Source: JAJFJD01 sp965228695 (lineage in GTDB: Bacteria; Pseudomonadota; Alphaproteobacteria; UBA8366). Taken from it: a DNA stretch of 64,000 nucleotides. Shown one piece after another: positions 50,708 to 59,830 of this stretch (positions within the stretch are counted from its first letter, which is position 1; every line of letters starts with the position of its first letter). Below the pieces are notes generated by a model that ran no database searches, was not told the origin of the DNA, and saw nothing but the letters and a program-made list of their open reading frames with translations. The stretch is taken from contig CBDDIB010000001.1 of NCBI GenBank assembly GCA_965228695.1, positions 427,370 through 491,369 of the forward strand, in the 5' to 3' direction. Both the position numbers and the translations under genes were made by a program.

Positions 50708-51840
50708 TGAGTGATGAAGGATCCTCCGCTCCACCCCCCAACTCTGACGAGCCCAGCACCGGCAGTCGGCGTGCCACCCTAACAGTGATGAAGTCCGTTC
50801 TTGCTCGTGTTGCAGCTCTCTTCGCTGGTGACGACGATTCACCTTTGGCCGATCTCCGGACTGCGCTAGGTCACGTCCGGCCAACTCTCGTGCTTTGGAG
50901 TCTGTGCGGGCTGGTCCTGTTCGGCTACGTCTCGACGGGCGTATACTCGGTCGCACCAGGCGAGGCTGCCGTGGTGCGTCGCTTCGGCAGCGTTATCGAG
51001 CCCCGCATGGAGTCTGGTCTTCACTACCGTTTGCCGTGGCCCGTCGATCGTGTAGACATCGTGAACGTGAGCGAAGTTCGCAGAGAACAGGTCGGCGTTC
51101 TTGAGCCTGAGGCGGAGCACGCGCACCCGGAGCCGCCATCCAAACTCCAGGCGCTCTCCGGCGACACGAACGTGGTCGACGTCGAGGTCATCGTGCAGTA
51201 TCAGGTCCGCGATCCGGCGGACTATCTGTTCAATGTGAAGTATGCATCGTACCGCGTCGTGCGCGATGCGCTGCGAGCCGCCGTGACAAGCCTCGTCACC
51301 GGATTGCCCGTCGATGCCCTGCTGACCACCGGACGGAATTCGCTGCAGCAGGCGATTCGAGAACAGACCCAGAAGCGTCTGGACAAGTATCGCAGCGGGC
51401 TGGCGGTCGTTGGCATCGACCTGCAGAAGGCCTTTCCGCCAGCCGATGTGGCAGGCGCATTTACGGCCGTCAACACTGCCAGGGAGGAGAAAGTGCGCGC
51501 GATCAACGAGGCCCAAGGATACGCGAACAGCCTGATCCCGGAAGCAAGGGGCGAGGCGCAGCGGATACGAGCGGTAGCGCAAGCGTATCGGTCGGAGGTT
51601 GTTGCACAATCCGCCGGTTCGGCGCGGGCCTTCGAATCCATGTTGGCCGAGTACCGGAAGAGCTCCGCTGCGTATGGTGAGGACGTGACGCGCTATCGCA
51701 TGTATCTCGAGACGATCGACCAGATCATGTCACGCGTACAGGTCTATGCCCTGGACAAGACAAATGGGGGTAGTGTCAATCTCAGACTGTTTGGCGGCCG
51801 GGCCGATGGACCGATTGCCGTGGACGGACAACCGCGCTAA
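50704..51840 (+). CDS. HflK-like SPFH protein (second copy)
   Basis: The product is 378 aa. A soluble N-terminal stretch of about 60 residues precedes one membrane segment (about 62-80, LVLWSLCGLVLFGYVSTG). The SPFH part, YSVAPGEAAVVRRFGSVIE and SGLHYRLPWPVDRVDIVNVSEVRREQ, closely parallels the HflK half of the fusion protein. A His/Glu-rich insert EPEAEHAHPEPP (about 141-152) follows and could bind metal. The helical C-domain has GEAQRIRAVAQAYRSEVVAQ. It starts ATGATGAGT within the hflC stop region and is followed after 2 nt by the parvulin-like gene. Confidence 0.88.
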   Translation: MMSDEGSSAPPPNSDEPSTGSRRATLTVMKSVLARVAALFAGDDDSPLADLRTALGHVRPTLVLWSLCGLVLFGYVSTGVYSVAPGEAAVVRRFGSVIEPRMESGLHYRLPWPVDRVDIVNVSEVRREQVGVLEPEAEHAHPEPPSKLQALSGDTNVVDVEVIVQYQVRDPADYLFNVKYASYRVVRDALRAAVTSLVTGLPVDALLTTGRNSLQQAIREQTQKRLDKYRSGLAVVGIDLQKAFPPADVAGAFTAVNTAREEKVRAINEAQGYANSLIPEARGEAQRIRAVAQAYRSEVVAQSAGSARAFESMLAEYRKSSAAYGEDVTRYRMYLETIDQIMSRVQVYALDKTNGGSVNLRLFGGRADGPIAVDGQPR

Positions 51841-51842
51841 CC

Positions 51843-54077
51843 ATGGCACAGGGGTGGCGTCAGAGCTGGTCGGACCTGCTTGACAGCTTGCGTGGCAGCA
51901 CATCGAGCGCAAGAGAAGTTGGGGTTTCAGGAGGGCCGGCGACGGATCGCGAAGAGTCCAGTTCCGATCAGGTCTCAGTTACAAGCAGCACGCTCAGTCG
52001 AGGAATGGCGGAAGAGGTTACGTCGGGCGTTCGCCCAACCGACCATTCAGTGGAAACTACCGAAGGCAGCGGTGACAACGAGCATCGGGCGCCCGCCGCG
52101 GAAGATGAATCGGCCGGCGCCAAAACTGAGCCGGAGGTTGCTTCGGCCGCATCGGCGCATGGCCCAGCCGAACAACGAAAACTTAGCGGTTGGTCATTCG
52201 CGGTCATAGCTCTGATTGCGATCATTGCTACTGTGCCTTGGCTGCTCTCGCCGTATCACTTCGGCGCTGATCTCTTGGCCCCGGATCCACCCGCCCCGGA
52301 TGTTGTGGCAACCTTCGATGGCGGGCGCATCACACTGGACGACGTGGAGTCCCACCTAAACCTGTTGGTGCCTTCCCAACTGCGCGATCTTACTCGTTCG
52401 CCGGAGGCCATGTTGTCCATTATCGAAGACCTGATCTCCGACCAACTCGTGCTTCGCTGGGCGGCCGACCGGAAGCCGGAAGGCGAGGAGGCATTCCGTC
52501 ATGCGGTCAAACACATCAATGAGGAACTCAGCCTCGATGCTTTTGCCAGCCAATTGCATGAAGACGCAGTCCCGGTGGCCGAGAGCAAAATGCGGAATTA
52601 CTACGAAGCCAATGCGTCGCGCTTCGGGCAGCGGACCTTTGCAGAATCCAGAGAGGAGATTCGCCAAATACTCGTCGCCGAAAGCGAGCCGGAATTCATG
52701 GAAAGTTACATCGCAAGGTTGCGTAAGAACGCCTCGATCACGCGTAACTTCGAACTGCTCAATGTCCCGCCGCCCAGTGAGGACCAACTCAAGCGCTACT
52801 ACGAGGCGAACCTCGACAAGTTCGCTTTGCCACGCCGTGCCGTTGTCGATGAGGTTGAAATTCCCGTTTCCGTTTTTGGAGAGAGGGCCCAACAGAGGGC
52901 CAGCGATCTGCTACTGAGAATTCGAGGTGGCGCCTCTTTCAAGGAAGTGGCCGCTCGGCTTGCCGGCGGGCGTTTATCCACAAACCGGGAGGTGGCAGAA
53001 GGGACGCGGGCCGGTGAATGGGACAAGAACGTCTTCGCACTGGTGCCAGGAGAGCTGGGCAGCGTCTTTCAGGCCGGTGACGCCTTCTACGTCGTTCGGC
53101 TGAACGAGCTCAAGCCGGCGCGCACCCAGGCTCTCCCGGAGGTCCGGTCCATTGTTGCCGCCGCCGTGGGACAGGGAAAAGAGCAAGAATGGTTCGAGAC
53201 GAACGGCCGGAAAACGCTTTTCACACTGAAGGGCCAGCGCTTCAGCCTGAAGCAGTTCTACGAGGAGTATCGGGAACTGCCGGTATCGCTTCAAGGGCAA
53301 TACGCCGGCCCTGATGGACTGAGAAAGCTCGCCGACTCGTTGATCGACCGGATGCTGCTCGTAGCCGATACCTATGACAAACTCCTCGACGTCAAGACGA
53401 AGCCGCTCGCGGACGAAACACGGCTGCGCCTCCTACGGCAAATGATGGAACAGGAGGAAGTGGACGACAAAATCGAGATTGCGGATACGGAGATGCAAGA
53501 ATTCTACGCTAAGAACGGCAAACGCATGGCGTATCCGCCCAGGGCACGTATCCGCTACATCCGGATCGACCTCGGCGCGAGCAACGATGAGGAGCGTCGG
53601 GCGCGGGAGCGCGCGCAGGAGGCTTACAATAAGCTAGTCCCCGGGTTCTTTCGTGACGGAGCCGACTTTGCAACTGTGGCGCAAGAATATTCCGAAGACC
53701 CGGAAAGCGCGGCCAAAGGCGGCGAGATAGACGGCTGGATCGGTGAAAGCAGCGATCCTCTTCTGGAGCTCACCGATCACCCGTTTCACGAAGCAGTGCT
53801 CAGGCTCGAACCCGGAGAAATCGGCAAGCCGTTTCAGATGGCCGGAAGCCTGTATATCGTCCAGGTCCTGGAACGAACAGAACCCAAGCCGCTGGGTTTC
53901 GAAAAAGCCAAGCCCTTCATCGAGGAAGTCCTGACCGAACGAAAGCACCGGGCTCTTGCGATCGATCTGCAAAAACGACTGCTGAAAGACGCCGATGTGG
54001 TGATGTACCCGGAAGTCCTTGAGACATACTTCAAGAAGCGTTCGCAACCCCCAAGCACGGACGGAGCGAAAGGATAG
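51843..54077 (+). CDS. membrane-anchored PpiD/SurA-like parvulin protein
   Basis: The product is 744 aa. Residues 1-112 are acidic, Ser/Glu-rich and probably disordered in the cytoplasm; one membrane segment lies at 116-137; the rest is periplasmic. A SurA/PpiD-like chaperone part (about 150-320, FDGGRITLDDVESHLNLLV, repeated LKRYYEANLDKFALPRRAV pattern) is followed by two parvulin-like domains, about 322-455 and 565-710; the second has GADFATVAQEYSEDPESAAKGGEIDGWIGE, the stronger PPIase signature. The long cytoplasmic N-terminal tail is unusual for PpiD. Its partner genes are SPFH proteins, as PpiD works near FtsH/HflKC and the Sec translocon in other bacteria. Confidence 0.85.
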   Translation: MAQGWRQSWSDLLDSLRGSTSSAREVGVSGGPATDREESSSDQVSVTSSTLSRGMAEEVTSGVRPTDHSVETTEGSGDNEHRAPAAEDESAGAKTEPEVASAASAHGPAEQRKLSGWSFAVIALIAIIATVPWLLSPYHFGADLLAPDPPAPDVVATFDGGRITLDDVESHLNLLVPSQLRDLTRSPEAMLSIIEDLISDQLVLRWAADRKPEGEEAFRHAVKHINEELSLDAFASQLHEDAVPVAESKMRNYYEANASRFGQRTFAESREEIRQILVAESEPEFMESYIARLRKNASITRNFELLNVPPPSEDQLKRYYEANLDKFALPRRAVVDEVEIPVSVFGERAQQRASDLLLRIRGGASFKEVAARLAGGRLSTNREVAEGTRAGEWDKNVFALVPGELGSVFQAGDAFYVVRLNELKPARTQALPEVRSIVAAAVGQGKEQEWFETNGRKTLFTLKGQRFSLKQFYEEYRELPVSLQGQYAGPDGLRKLADSLIDRMLLVADTYDKLLDVKTKPLADETRLRLLRQMMEQEEVDDKIEIADTEMQEFYAKNGKRMAYPPRARIRYIRIDLGASNDEERRARERAQEAYNKLVPGFFRDGADFATVAQEYSEDPESAAKGGEIDGWIGESSDPLLELTDHPFHEAVLRLEPGEIGKPFQMAGSLYIVQVLERTEPKPLGFEKAKPFIEEVLTERKHRALAIDLQKRLLKDADVVMYPEVLETYFKKRSQPPSTDGAKG

Positions 54078-54113
54078 CCGATGTTTGCACCGGCTCCATT
54101 GTTGCTATAGCAA

Positions 54114-54419
54114 ATGCTCTACGTCCAGAAGTCGTCGATCGCATCGAAGGTGGGAGACGTCAATTCCCGTGGCAGAAGTGTTTGCTGTTTCGGCGCTTAC
54201 CTTCATCCCGACACGTTTTGGCTTATGCGACACGAGATCTCATGCCGCCCAAAAGAGCACGACTACGATGCTTTCATTCCGTTGTTCGAGCGCATTGCGG
54301 CGCAGAAGCCAGGAACCGTGGCGATACCGATTGAGCTCGTTCCCGACTACGCCGGGTGGGCTTTGGCTGCGTTTTGGCGAGATTCGAAGTTTGAAATGAA
54401 GTACTATGAAGTACTTTGA
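54114..54419 (+). CDS. possible small protein of unknown function
   Basis: A 101-codon frame, 36 nt after the parvulin-like gene. The part from residue 40 on (RHEISCRPKEHDYDAFIPLF, IPIELVPDYAGWALAAFWR) has a protein-like composition, but no family is recognised. The C-terminal codons run into a tandem repeat (GAAGTAC, three times, 54400-54425), which gives the odd ending KYYEVL. No Shine-Dalgarno stands out. Confidence 0.35.
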   Translation: MLYVQKSSIASKVGDVNSRGRSVCCFGAYLHPDTFWLMRHEISCRPKEHDYDAFIPLFERIAAQKPGTVAIPIELVPDYAGWALAAFWRDSKFEMKYYEVL

Positions 54420-54425
54420 AGTACA
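54399..54425. repeat. three tandem GAAGTAC units
   Basis: GAAGTAC occurs three times with spacing of 10 and 10 nt (GAAGTACTAT-GAAGTACTTT-GAAGTACAAG). It lies at the end of a doubtful small gene; GAAGTACTTT is partly palindromic (AAGTACTT). It could be a slipped repeat or a binding site. Confidence 0.5.
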
Positions 54426-54595
54426 AGGATCACTTCGAACACTTTGCGATTGTGGGAACGAAAAATTGGGAGAAATGGGGGCCGAGCTATTCAACGCTCT
54501 CCTCCCCGCAGCCATAATGCGTTTTTCGGACCAGAGCAACGATCGGAAGCGGTAGCTTGGGCGCGTTCCTATGTTAGCGTTAGGGACTAAGTTCA

Positions 54596-55528
54596 GTGGG
54601 CTCCGGACACGATCATGGTGAAAAGAGCATGAGCGACGCCCGGCTTGTTTGGGCCGTCGCAGTCAATGTTCTTCTCACATTCGCGCAGGTCATTGGGGGC
54701 GTCTTGTCCGGGTCACTCTCGCTGATCGCTGATGCGCTGCACAATTTCAGCGACGCTGCCGCACTCGGACTAGCTCTCTTCGCACGGCGAATCGGACGGC
54801 GGCCGGCCGACAAGCTGATGACATTCGGTTACGCTCGCGCCGAGCTCGTTGCAGCGCTGGTCAATCTGACGACTTTGATTATCATCGGTTTTTATTTGAT
54901 CGTCGAAGCAGTGAACCGCTTCATTGAGCCCCAACCGGTCGAAGGCTGGACGGTCGTGATTGTCGCGGGCGTCGCGCTTTTGGTCGACATCGTGACCGCT
55001 GTCATGGTCTATGCCGCCTCCAAGAACAGCCTCAATATCAAAGCCGCGTTTCTGCACAATGTGTCTGACGCGCTCGCGTCGGTCGGCGTGATCGTCGCTG
55101 GAACGCTCATTCTTCTATACGACCTTTACGTCGCTGACCTGATTATGACGATGGTGATTGCGGGATACGTGATCTACCAAGGTTTCTCGATTATGCCTCG
55201 AACGGTACGTCTGCTCATGGGTGCCGTTCCTGACGACGTTGAATTTGACCGGATCGTAGCTGCTCTGAATGAGGCCGACGGCATCCAAGACATTCATCAT
55301 GTCCATGTTTGGAGTCTCGACGAACACGAGCGCGCGTTGGAGGCGCATCTTGTACCGAGTGAACGATCGCTTGAATCTTTCGAAACACTGAAAACGTCAG
55401 TGCGCGCCATGCTATCCGAACGCTTTTCTATTCATCACGCGACTCTGGAAGCGTGTCTCGATACAGATTGCGAGAGCGATGTTATTACGGTTCACGGGAA
55501 CAACCATCTTCCACACGGTAAAGAATAG
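54596..55528 (+). CDS. CDF-family cation efflux protein (CzcD/ZitB-like)
   Basis: The product is 310 aa, apparently starting at GTG (54596) as GSGHDHGEK, a short His motif at the N-terminus. Six membrane segments. Helix 2 has ADALHNFSDAAALGLAL (HNxxD) and helix 5 AAFLHNVSDALASVGVI, the two halves of the metal site; the C-terminal domain has IHHVHVWSLDEHERALEAHL, typical for CzcD. It exports Zn, Co or Cd from the cytoplasm. Unlike the fusion gene at 48175 it retains its cytoplasmic domain. It is separated from the HflK operon by about 180 nt after the doubtful small gene. Confidence 0.92.
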   Translation: MGSGHDHGEKSMSDARLVWAVAVNVLLTFAQVIGGVLSGSLSLIADALHNFSDAAALGLALFARRIGRRPADKLMTFGYARAELVAALVNLTTLIIIGFYLIVEAVNRFIEPQPVEGWTVVIVAGVALLVDIVTAVMVYAASKNSLNIKAAFLHNVSDALASVGVIVAGTLILLYDLYVADLIMTMVIAGYVIYQGFSIMPRTVRLLMGAVPDDVEFDRIVAALNEADGIQDIHHVHVWSLDEHERALEAHLVPSERSLESFETLKTSVRAMLSERFSIHHATLEACLDTDCESDVITVHGNNHLPHGKE

Positions 55529-56193
55529 GCACAAATTCAGAAACGTTGTAAACGTCGGCAAACACGAATGAGGAGTTGAGAGGACTTGGATGATCGGCTG
55601 TTGACCTGAGCCCTTTTTCCTCCTGTCCCTCGGTGAGCCGAGAACGATTCATAGATTCGTCTCCTTTTCGGTTGACGGACAGCACCACGTCGCGCCGATG
55701 TGATAATCGCCGGCGACGTGAGTGATCTCGGGAACAATGGCGAGGTCAAATCCGAACAATGCTCGGATAAAATGGTTCGGTCGGCATCGGTCGGGGGTCT
55801 TGCCGTAATTCTTCGTGGCGCTGGCCGATGGGCAGTCGGTCGCGACTATCGCAAGATGATGGTTACCGCAGCGGCAAACATGGCAGCGGCCATCACGGCC
55901 GAGGATACGGGTGCGCATTCCGATGAAAGCGGCCACCGATTCCGACGGAAAGCGGTCAGCTGTTTCGATCCAAAGCAGCCAGTTTGGCCGAGGGTCGAAT
56001 ATGGCGTCGTGATCGTCACCGTTGAGTGATCCTTTGTTGTCATTTCTGTTCTGTCTGGTCAATGGCGTCGGCTAACTCACGTCGTGGTACCTACGCCACC
56101 ACCACCTGGTGCAAGCCCCAATGCTTCAAAAACTATACGCCCGACGCACGGAATTGGCTTAGGTAGTATCCAGAATGTTTCGCACTTTGTGTC
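55529..56193. other. stretch without a convincing gene between the CDF gene and the IS256 remnant
   Basis: Two overlapping frames of opposite strand compete: plus 55700-56029 (109 codons) and minus 55649-56062 (137 codons). Neither shows a family motif nor a clear Shine-Dalgarno; codon-position composition does not decide between them. It may be a decayed or unknown small gene. Confidence 0.4.
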
Positions 56194-57480
56194 GGGGCTG
56201 GTGTCCTCTCTGGTTAGGCGGTCATCCTATGCCGCTTGAGCAGCTGCATGTTCATGTAGCGCTTCAGTGACCACTTGGTGCCGGCGATGTGCCTCAACCT
56301 GGTCGCGGCCAGGTTGAGGGCCGACTGACCGTCGGGGAAGGCCCCGACCACGCGGGTCCGTCTCCTGATCTCGCGCATGATCCGCTCCAGGGGATTGTTG
56401 GTGCGGATGCGGCGCCGGTGCTCGTCGGGGAAGGCGTAGTAGACCAGGGTCTCCTCCACCGTCTGTTCGAGCCATTCGGCAACCTTCGTGAGCTTCATGG
56501 CGCGAAGCTTCGCCGCCACGTCCCTTGCCTTGGCCTGGGCGGCCTCGCGGCTCTCTTGAGCGTGGATTGCCTTCAGCATGAGCGCGACCTCGCGCATCTT
56601 GGCGCTCGGCACGTGGCTGAGGGCGTTCCGGTACCAGTGCACGACGCAGCGCTGCCAGCGGGCTTGCGGATAGACCTCGGCCACGCTCTCGACGAGCCCC
56701 AGGCAGGCATCCGAAATAACCAGCTCGACGCTCTTGAGACCCCGCTCCTTGAGGTGCTTCAGGAAGGCGCTCCAGCCGGTCTTGTCCTCCTTGGCACCCT
56801 CGACGATCCCGAGGATCTCGCGGTAACCGTCGTCGTTGACCGCGATCGCCACCAAGAGCGAAACGTTCCGGACTTCGCCGGCCCAGCTGCGCTTCAAGAC
56901 GATGCCGTCCAGATAGACTTAGGGGTGTGCGCCCGCGATCGGCAGCATCCGCCAGGCCTCGATCTGGGCGTAGAGATCTTCTTGTTCAGGTTCGACACCG
57001 TCCCCGGCGAGACCCGCGTGCCCCACAAGGCCTCGGTGATGTCCTCGACACGCCACACCGAAACGCCCGCCAGGTACATCTCCACCAGGGCCTCCTCGAC
57101 AGACGTTTCCCGGCGCCGGTAGCGCTCGATGATGGCCGTCTCAAAAGTCTGCTTGCGCAGCTTCGGAACCTTCAGCTTCACCGCGCCGGCCGTCGTCTGC
57201 AGCTTCCTGTCGTAGCTGCCCGCCCGCGTGTCCCGCCGTACGTCAGTCCGCTCGTACCGGCCGGCGCCGACAAGACGCTCCGCCTCCGCATCCAGCAACG
57301 CGTTCAGCGTCTCCTCAACGCTGCCGCGCACGATGTGCTTCAGGTGATCCTGTATGCGTTCGTCGTCAATCCGAATGACGTTGCCCAACGGCCTCGGGCT
57401 ATCCTCTGTCATGGTGGCTCCCTTCTGGGGTGGCTGATTCTTGCAAAACCAACCTAACCAGTTTTCGGGCCACCAACCCC
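56194..57480 (-). mobile_element. IS256-family insertion sequence, inactivated
   Basis: The ends carry imperfect inverted repeats: left GGGGCTGGTGTCC...TGGTTAGG from 56194, right (read inward) GGGGTTGGTGGCC...CTGGTTAGG from 57480. Between them lies one transposase gene with two disabling changes. I see no matching target-site duplication outside the repeats (left flank TTTGTGTC, right flank GCACCTCA), so the insertion is old or rearranged. Confidence 0.75.
56214..57412 (-). pseudogene. IS256-family transposase, one frameshift and one stop
   Basis: Translation from MTEDSPRPLG (57412) gives an IS256/Mutator-type N-terminus (AERLVGAGRYERTDVRRDTRAG, LKVPKLRKQTFETAIIERY, VSPGTVSNLNKKI). At about 56971-56976 an extra base shifts the frame; the old frame would read YAQIEAWRMLPIAGAHP, followed by TAA at 56919-56921 where homologues have Tyr (VYLDG). 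The remaining 230 codons (LKRSWAGEVRNVSLLVAIAV, the DACLGLVE motif with the catalytic Asp, and NNPLERIMREIRRRTRVVG with the Glu) are intact. Confidence 0.88.
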
Positions 57481-57562
57481 GCACCTCAAATGTGCGAAAG
57501 ATCTTTTACGTTATCTTGGCTTAAGCTTGATTCCGCGCGGTACCCATATGGTACCCGAACGC

Positions 57563-57594
57563 AAGAAGCCCGCTTCGAATGAAGCGGGCTTCTT
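57563..57594 (-). terminator. bidirectional terminator downstream of tRNA-fMet
   Basis: A perfect 14-bp stem, AAGAAGCCCGCTTC / GAAGCGGGCTTCTT, with a 4-nt loop lies 31 nt beyond the 3' end of the tRNA gene. It should end the rRNA operon; on the plus strand it is followed by TTGTTATA. Confidence 0.8.
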
Positions 57595-57625
57595 GTTATA
57601 AGATATTGGTATACTTTGATAACTT

Positions 57626-57702
<77 letters not shown>

Positions 57703-57718
57703 GAAGGGTTTTTGTGTC

Positions 57719-57747
57719 GCGCTATCGGCTTTCGCCTGCTTGAGCGC
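57719..57747. repeat. rRNA-spacer stem-loop repeat, copy 1
   Basis: 29 nt with GCGCTATCGGC / GCCTGCTTGAGCGC arms, immediately upstream of tRNA-fMet. Reverse complement reads GCGCTCAAGCAGGC-GAAA-GCCGATAGCGC. Confidence 0.8.
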
Positions 57748-57860
57748 TTGTCCGGAGTCCTTCGTTGTCCGCTATTGGCGGTCTGGCCTTTTGCGGTGTT
57801 CGAAGGAGGTTTGAGATTGTGAAGAGGGTTTTCCGTGCTTTCTTTTCTGCGGATGGAAGG

Positions 57861-57976
57861 CCTGGCGGCGACCTACTCTCCCACGTCTTAAGACGCAGTA
57901 CCATTGGCGCGGAGGGGTTTCACGGCCGAGTTCGGGATGGGATCGGGTGGGTCAACCCTCGCTATGACCACCAGGC
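57861..57976 (-). rRNA. rrf: 5S ribosomal RNA
   Basis: Minus strand begins CCTGGTGGTCATAGCGAGGG and ends near GGTCGCCGCCAGG; the central CCCGAACTCGGCCGTGAAAC and GGTACTGCGTCTTAAGACGTGGGAGAGTAGG elements are 5S hallmarks (split here: CCGAACTCGGCCGTGAAA, GGGAGAGTAGGTCG). Ends are approximate. Confidence 0.93.
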
Positions 57977-58093
57977 CGTCGATCCGCAGAATCAGATGTC
58001 AGGTGACAGAGGTCAGATGTCGGTAAACGGGAGTGCTCCGACATCGCTGTCTGTATTTGACGCAGTTGGGTTTTATGAAAGCTGTTTTCGTGT

Positions 58094-58122
58094 GCGCTAC
58101 CGGCCGCCGCCTATATGAGCGC
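58094..58122. repeat. rRNA-spacer stem-loop repeat, copy 2
   Basis: GCGCTACCGGCC...TATATGAGCGC, 29 nt, 23S-5S spacer. Confidence 0.75.
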
Positions 58123-58131
58123 GTATTAACT

Positions 58132-58165
58132 GCGCTCAAGTAGCGAGCAGCGCGAGCGATAGCGC
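58132..58165. repeat. rRNA-spacer stem-loop repeat, copy 3 (long-loop form)
   Basis: 34 nt: GCGCTCAAGTAGCGAGCAGC then GCGAGCGATAGCGC. Outer arms as in the other copies, the inner hairpin is replaced by GCGAGC-type sequence, like copy 10. Confidence 0.75.
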
Positions 58166-58175
58166 CCACGAACCT

Positions 58176-58205
58176 GCGCTCAAGTAGGCCAAAGGCCGGT
58201 AGCGC
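58176..58205. repeat. rRNA-spacer stem-loop repeat, copy 4
   Basis: 30 nt: GCGCTCAAGTAGGCC-AAA-GGCCGGTAGCGC. The inner stem has one more G-C pair than the consensus. Confidence 0.8.
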
Positions 58206-58232
58206 AGATTAACAAGCAACAATCAGGTTTTC

Positions 58233-58254
58233 CTGATTGTCACGGATGGTTTGG
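58233..58254 (-). other. 3' arm of the 23S rRNA processing stem
   Basis: CTGATTGTCACGGATGGTTTGG on the plus strand pairs with 61502-61523 over 22 positions with one mismatch, forming the long duplex around 23S that RNase III cleaves. Confidence 0.7.
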
Positions 58255-58462
58255 TATCAAGCCGATCGAGCGATTAGTACCGGTTAGCTCCACGCATTGC
58301 TGCGCGTCCACACCCGGCCTATCGACGTGGTGGTCTTCCACGGCTCTCAAGCGAGACCTGGTTTCGAGGGGGGCTTCCCGCTTAGATGCCTTCAGCGGTT
58401 ATCCTGTCCGTACTTGGCTACCCGGCGGTGCGGCTGGCGCCACAACCGGTACACCAGAGGTA

Positions 58463-58494
<32 letters not shown>

Positions 58495-58552
58495 CTCCTC
58501 TCAAGTCTCGTACACCCACGGCAGATAGGGACCGAACTGTCTCACGACGTTC

Positions 58553-58606
<54 letters not shown>

Positions 58607-58607
58607 G

Positions 58608-58650
<43 letters not shown>

Positions 58651-58679
58651 ACTCCCGTCGATGTGAACTCTTGGGGAGT

Positions 58680-58733
<54 letters not shown>

Positions 58734-58875
58734 GCGGGACCACCGGATCACTATGACCGACTTTCGTCTCTGCTCGGCCCGTCGGCCTCACAGTCAGGCG
58801 GGCTTATGCCATTGCACTCCACAGCTGATTTCCGACCAGCTTGAGCCCACCATCGCGCGCCTCCGTTACTCTTTG

Positions 58876-58906
<31 letters not shown>

Positions 58907-59162
58907 ATGCAGGGTCCCGGCCCCGGATCCACGGAGCGCGGTTAGACATCAGAAACATCAAGGGCGGTATCTCAAGGGCGCCTCCACGTAAACTGACGCT
59001 TACGCTTCAAAGGCTCCCGCCTATCCTGCACAGAACATTCCTAATGCCACTGCAAAGCTGTAGTAAAGGTGCACGGGGTCTTTCCGTCTGACCGCGGGTA
59101 CTCCGCATCTTCACGGAGAATTCAATTTCGCTGAGTCGGCGTTGGAGACAGTGGGGAAGTCG

Positions 59163-59254
<92 letters not shown>

Positions 59255-59830
59255 GTTCAAAGCTCTCACCTCTCTCCTTAACCTTCCGGCACCGGGCAGG
59301 CGTCAGACCCTATACGTCGCGTTGCCGCTTCGCAGAGCCCTATGTTTTTAGTAAACAGTCGCCACCCCCTAGTCTGTGCCCCCCACACCTGGTTGCCCAG
59401 ATATGGGGCACCCTTATCCCGAAGTTACGGGTGCAATTTGCCGAGTTCCTTCAACGCCGTTCTCTCAAGCGCCTTGGTATACTCTACCAGTCCACCTGTG
59501 TTGGTTTAGGGTACGGTCTACTACTGGGGCTGTTTCCTGGAACGCCTTCGCCGCCACCGCAAATCCGATAAGCGGTAACAACTTACGGCATTCGTCACAT
59601 CCCAGAAGGCCCAGGAATATTAACCTGGTTCCCATCGCCTACGGCTTTCGCCCTCGGCTTAGGGGCCGGCTCACCCTGCGCGGATTAGCCTTGCGCAGGA
59701 ACCCTTGGACTTTCGGCGAGAGTGTTTCTCACACTCTTTATCGCTACTCATGTCAGCATTCTCACTTCCGATACCTCCAGCATGCCTCGCGGCACACCTT
59801 CACAGGCCTACGGAACGCTCCGCTACCACT

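Larger units (their letters stand above)
57977..58232. other. 23S-5S spacer with repeats
   Basis: About 280 nt that hold three stem-loop repeats (58094-58205) and the left arm of the 23S processing stem. At 58000-58030 the sequence ACAGAGGTCAGATGTC resembles the ends of the 23S intervening sequence (CCAGAGGTCAGATATC), so it may be a relic of such an insert. Confidence 0.5.

Noticed and set aside
55649..56062. Cys/His-containing minus-strand frame of 137 codons
   Set aside because: No family, no ribosome-binding site, and a competing plus-strand frame covers the same bases; not supported as a gene.
56186..57488. Target-site duplication for the IS256 element
   Set aside because: The 8 bases outside each inverted repeat do not match, so none is claimed.
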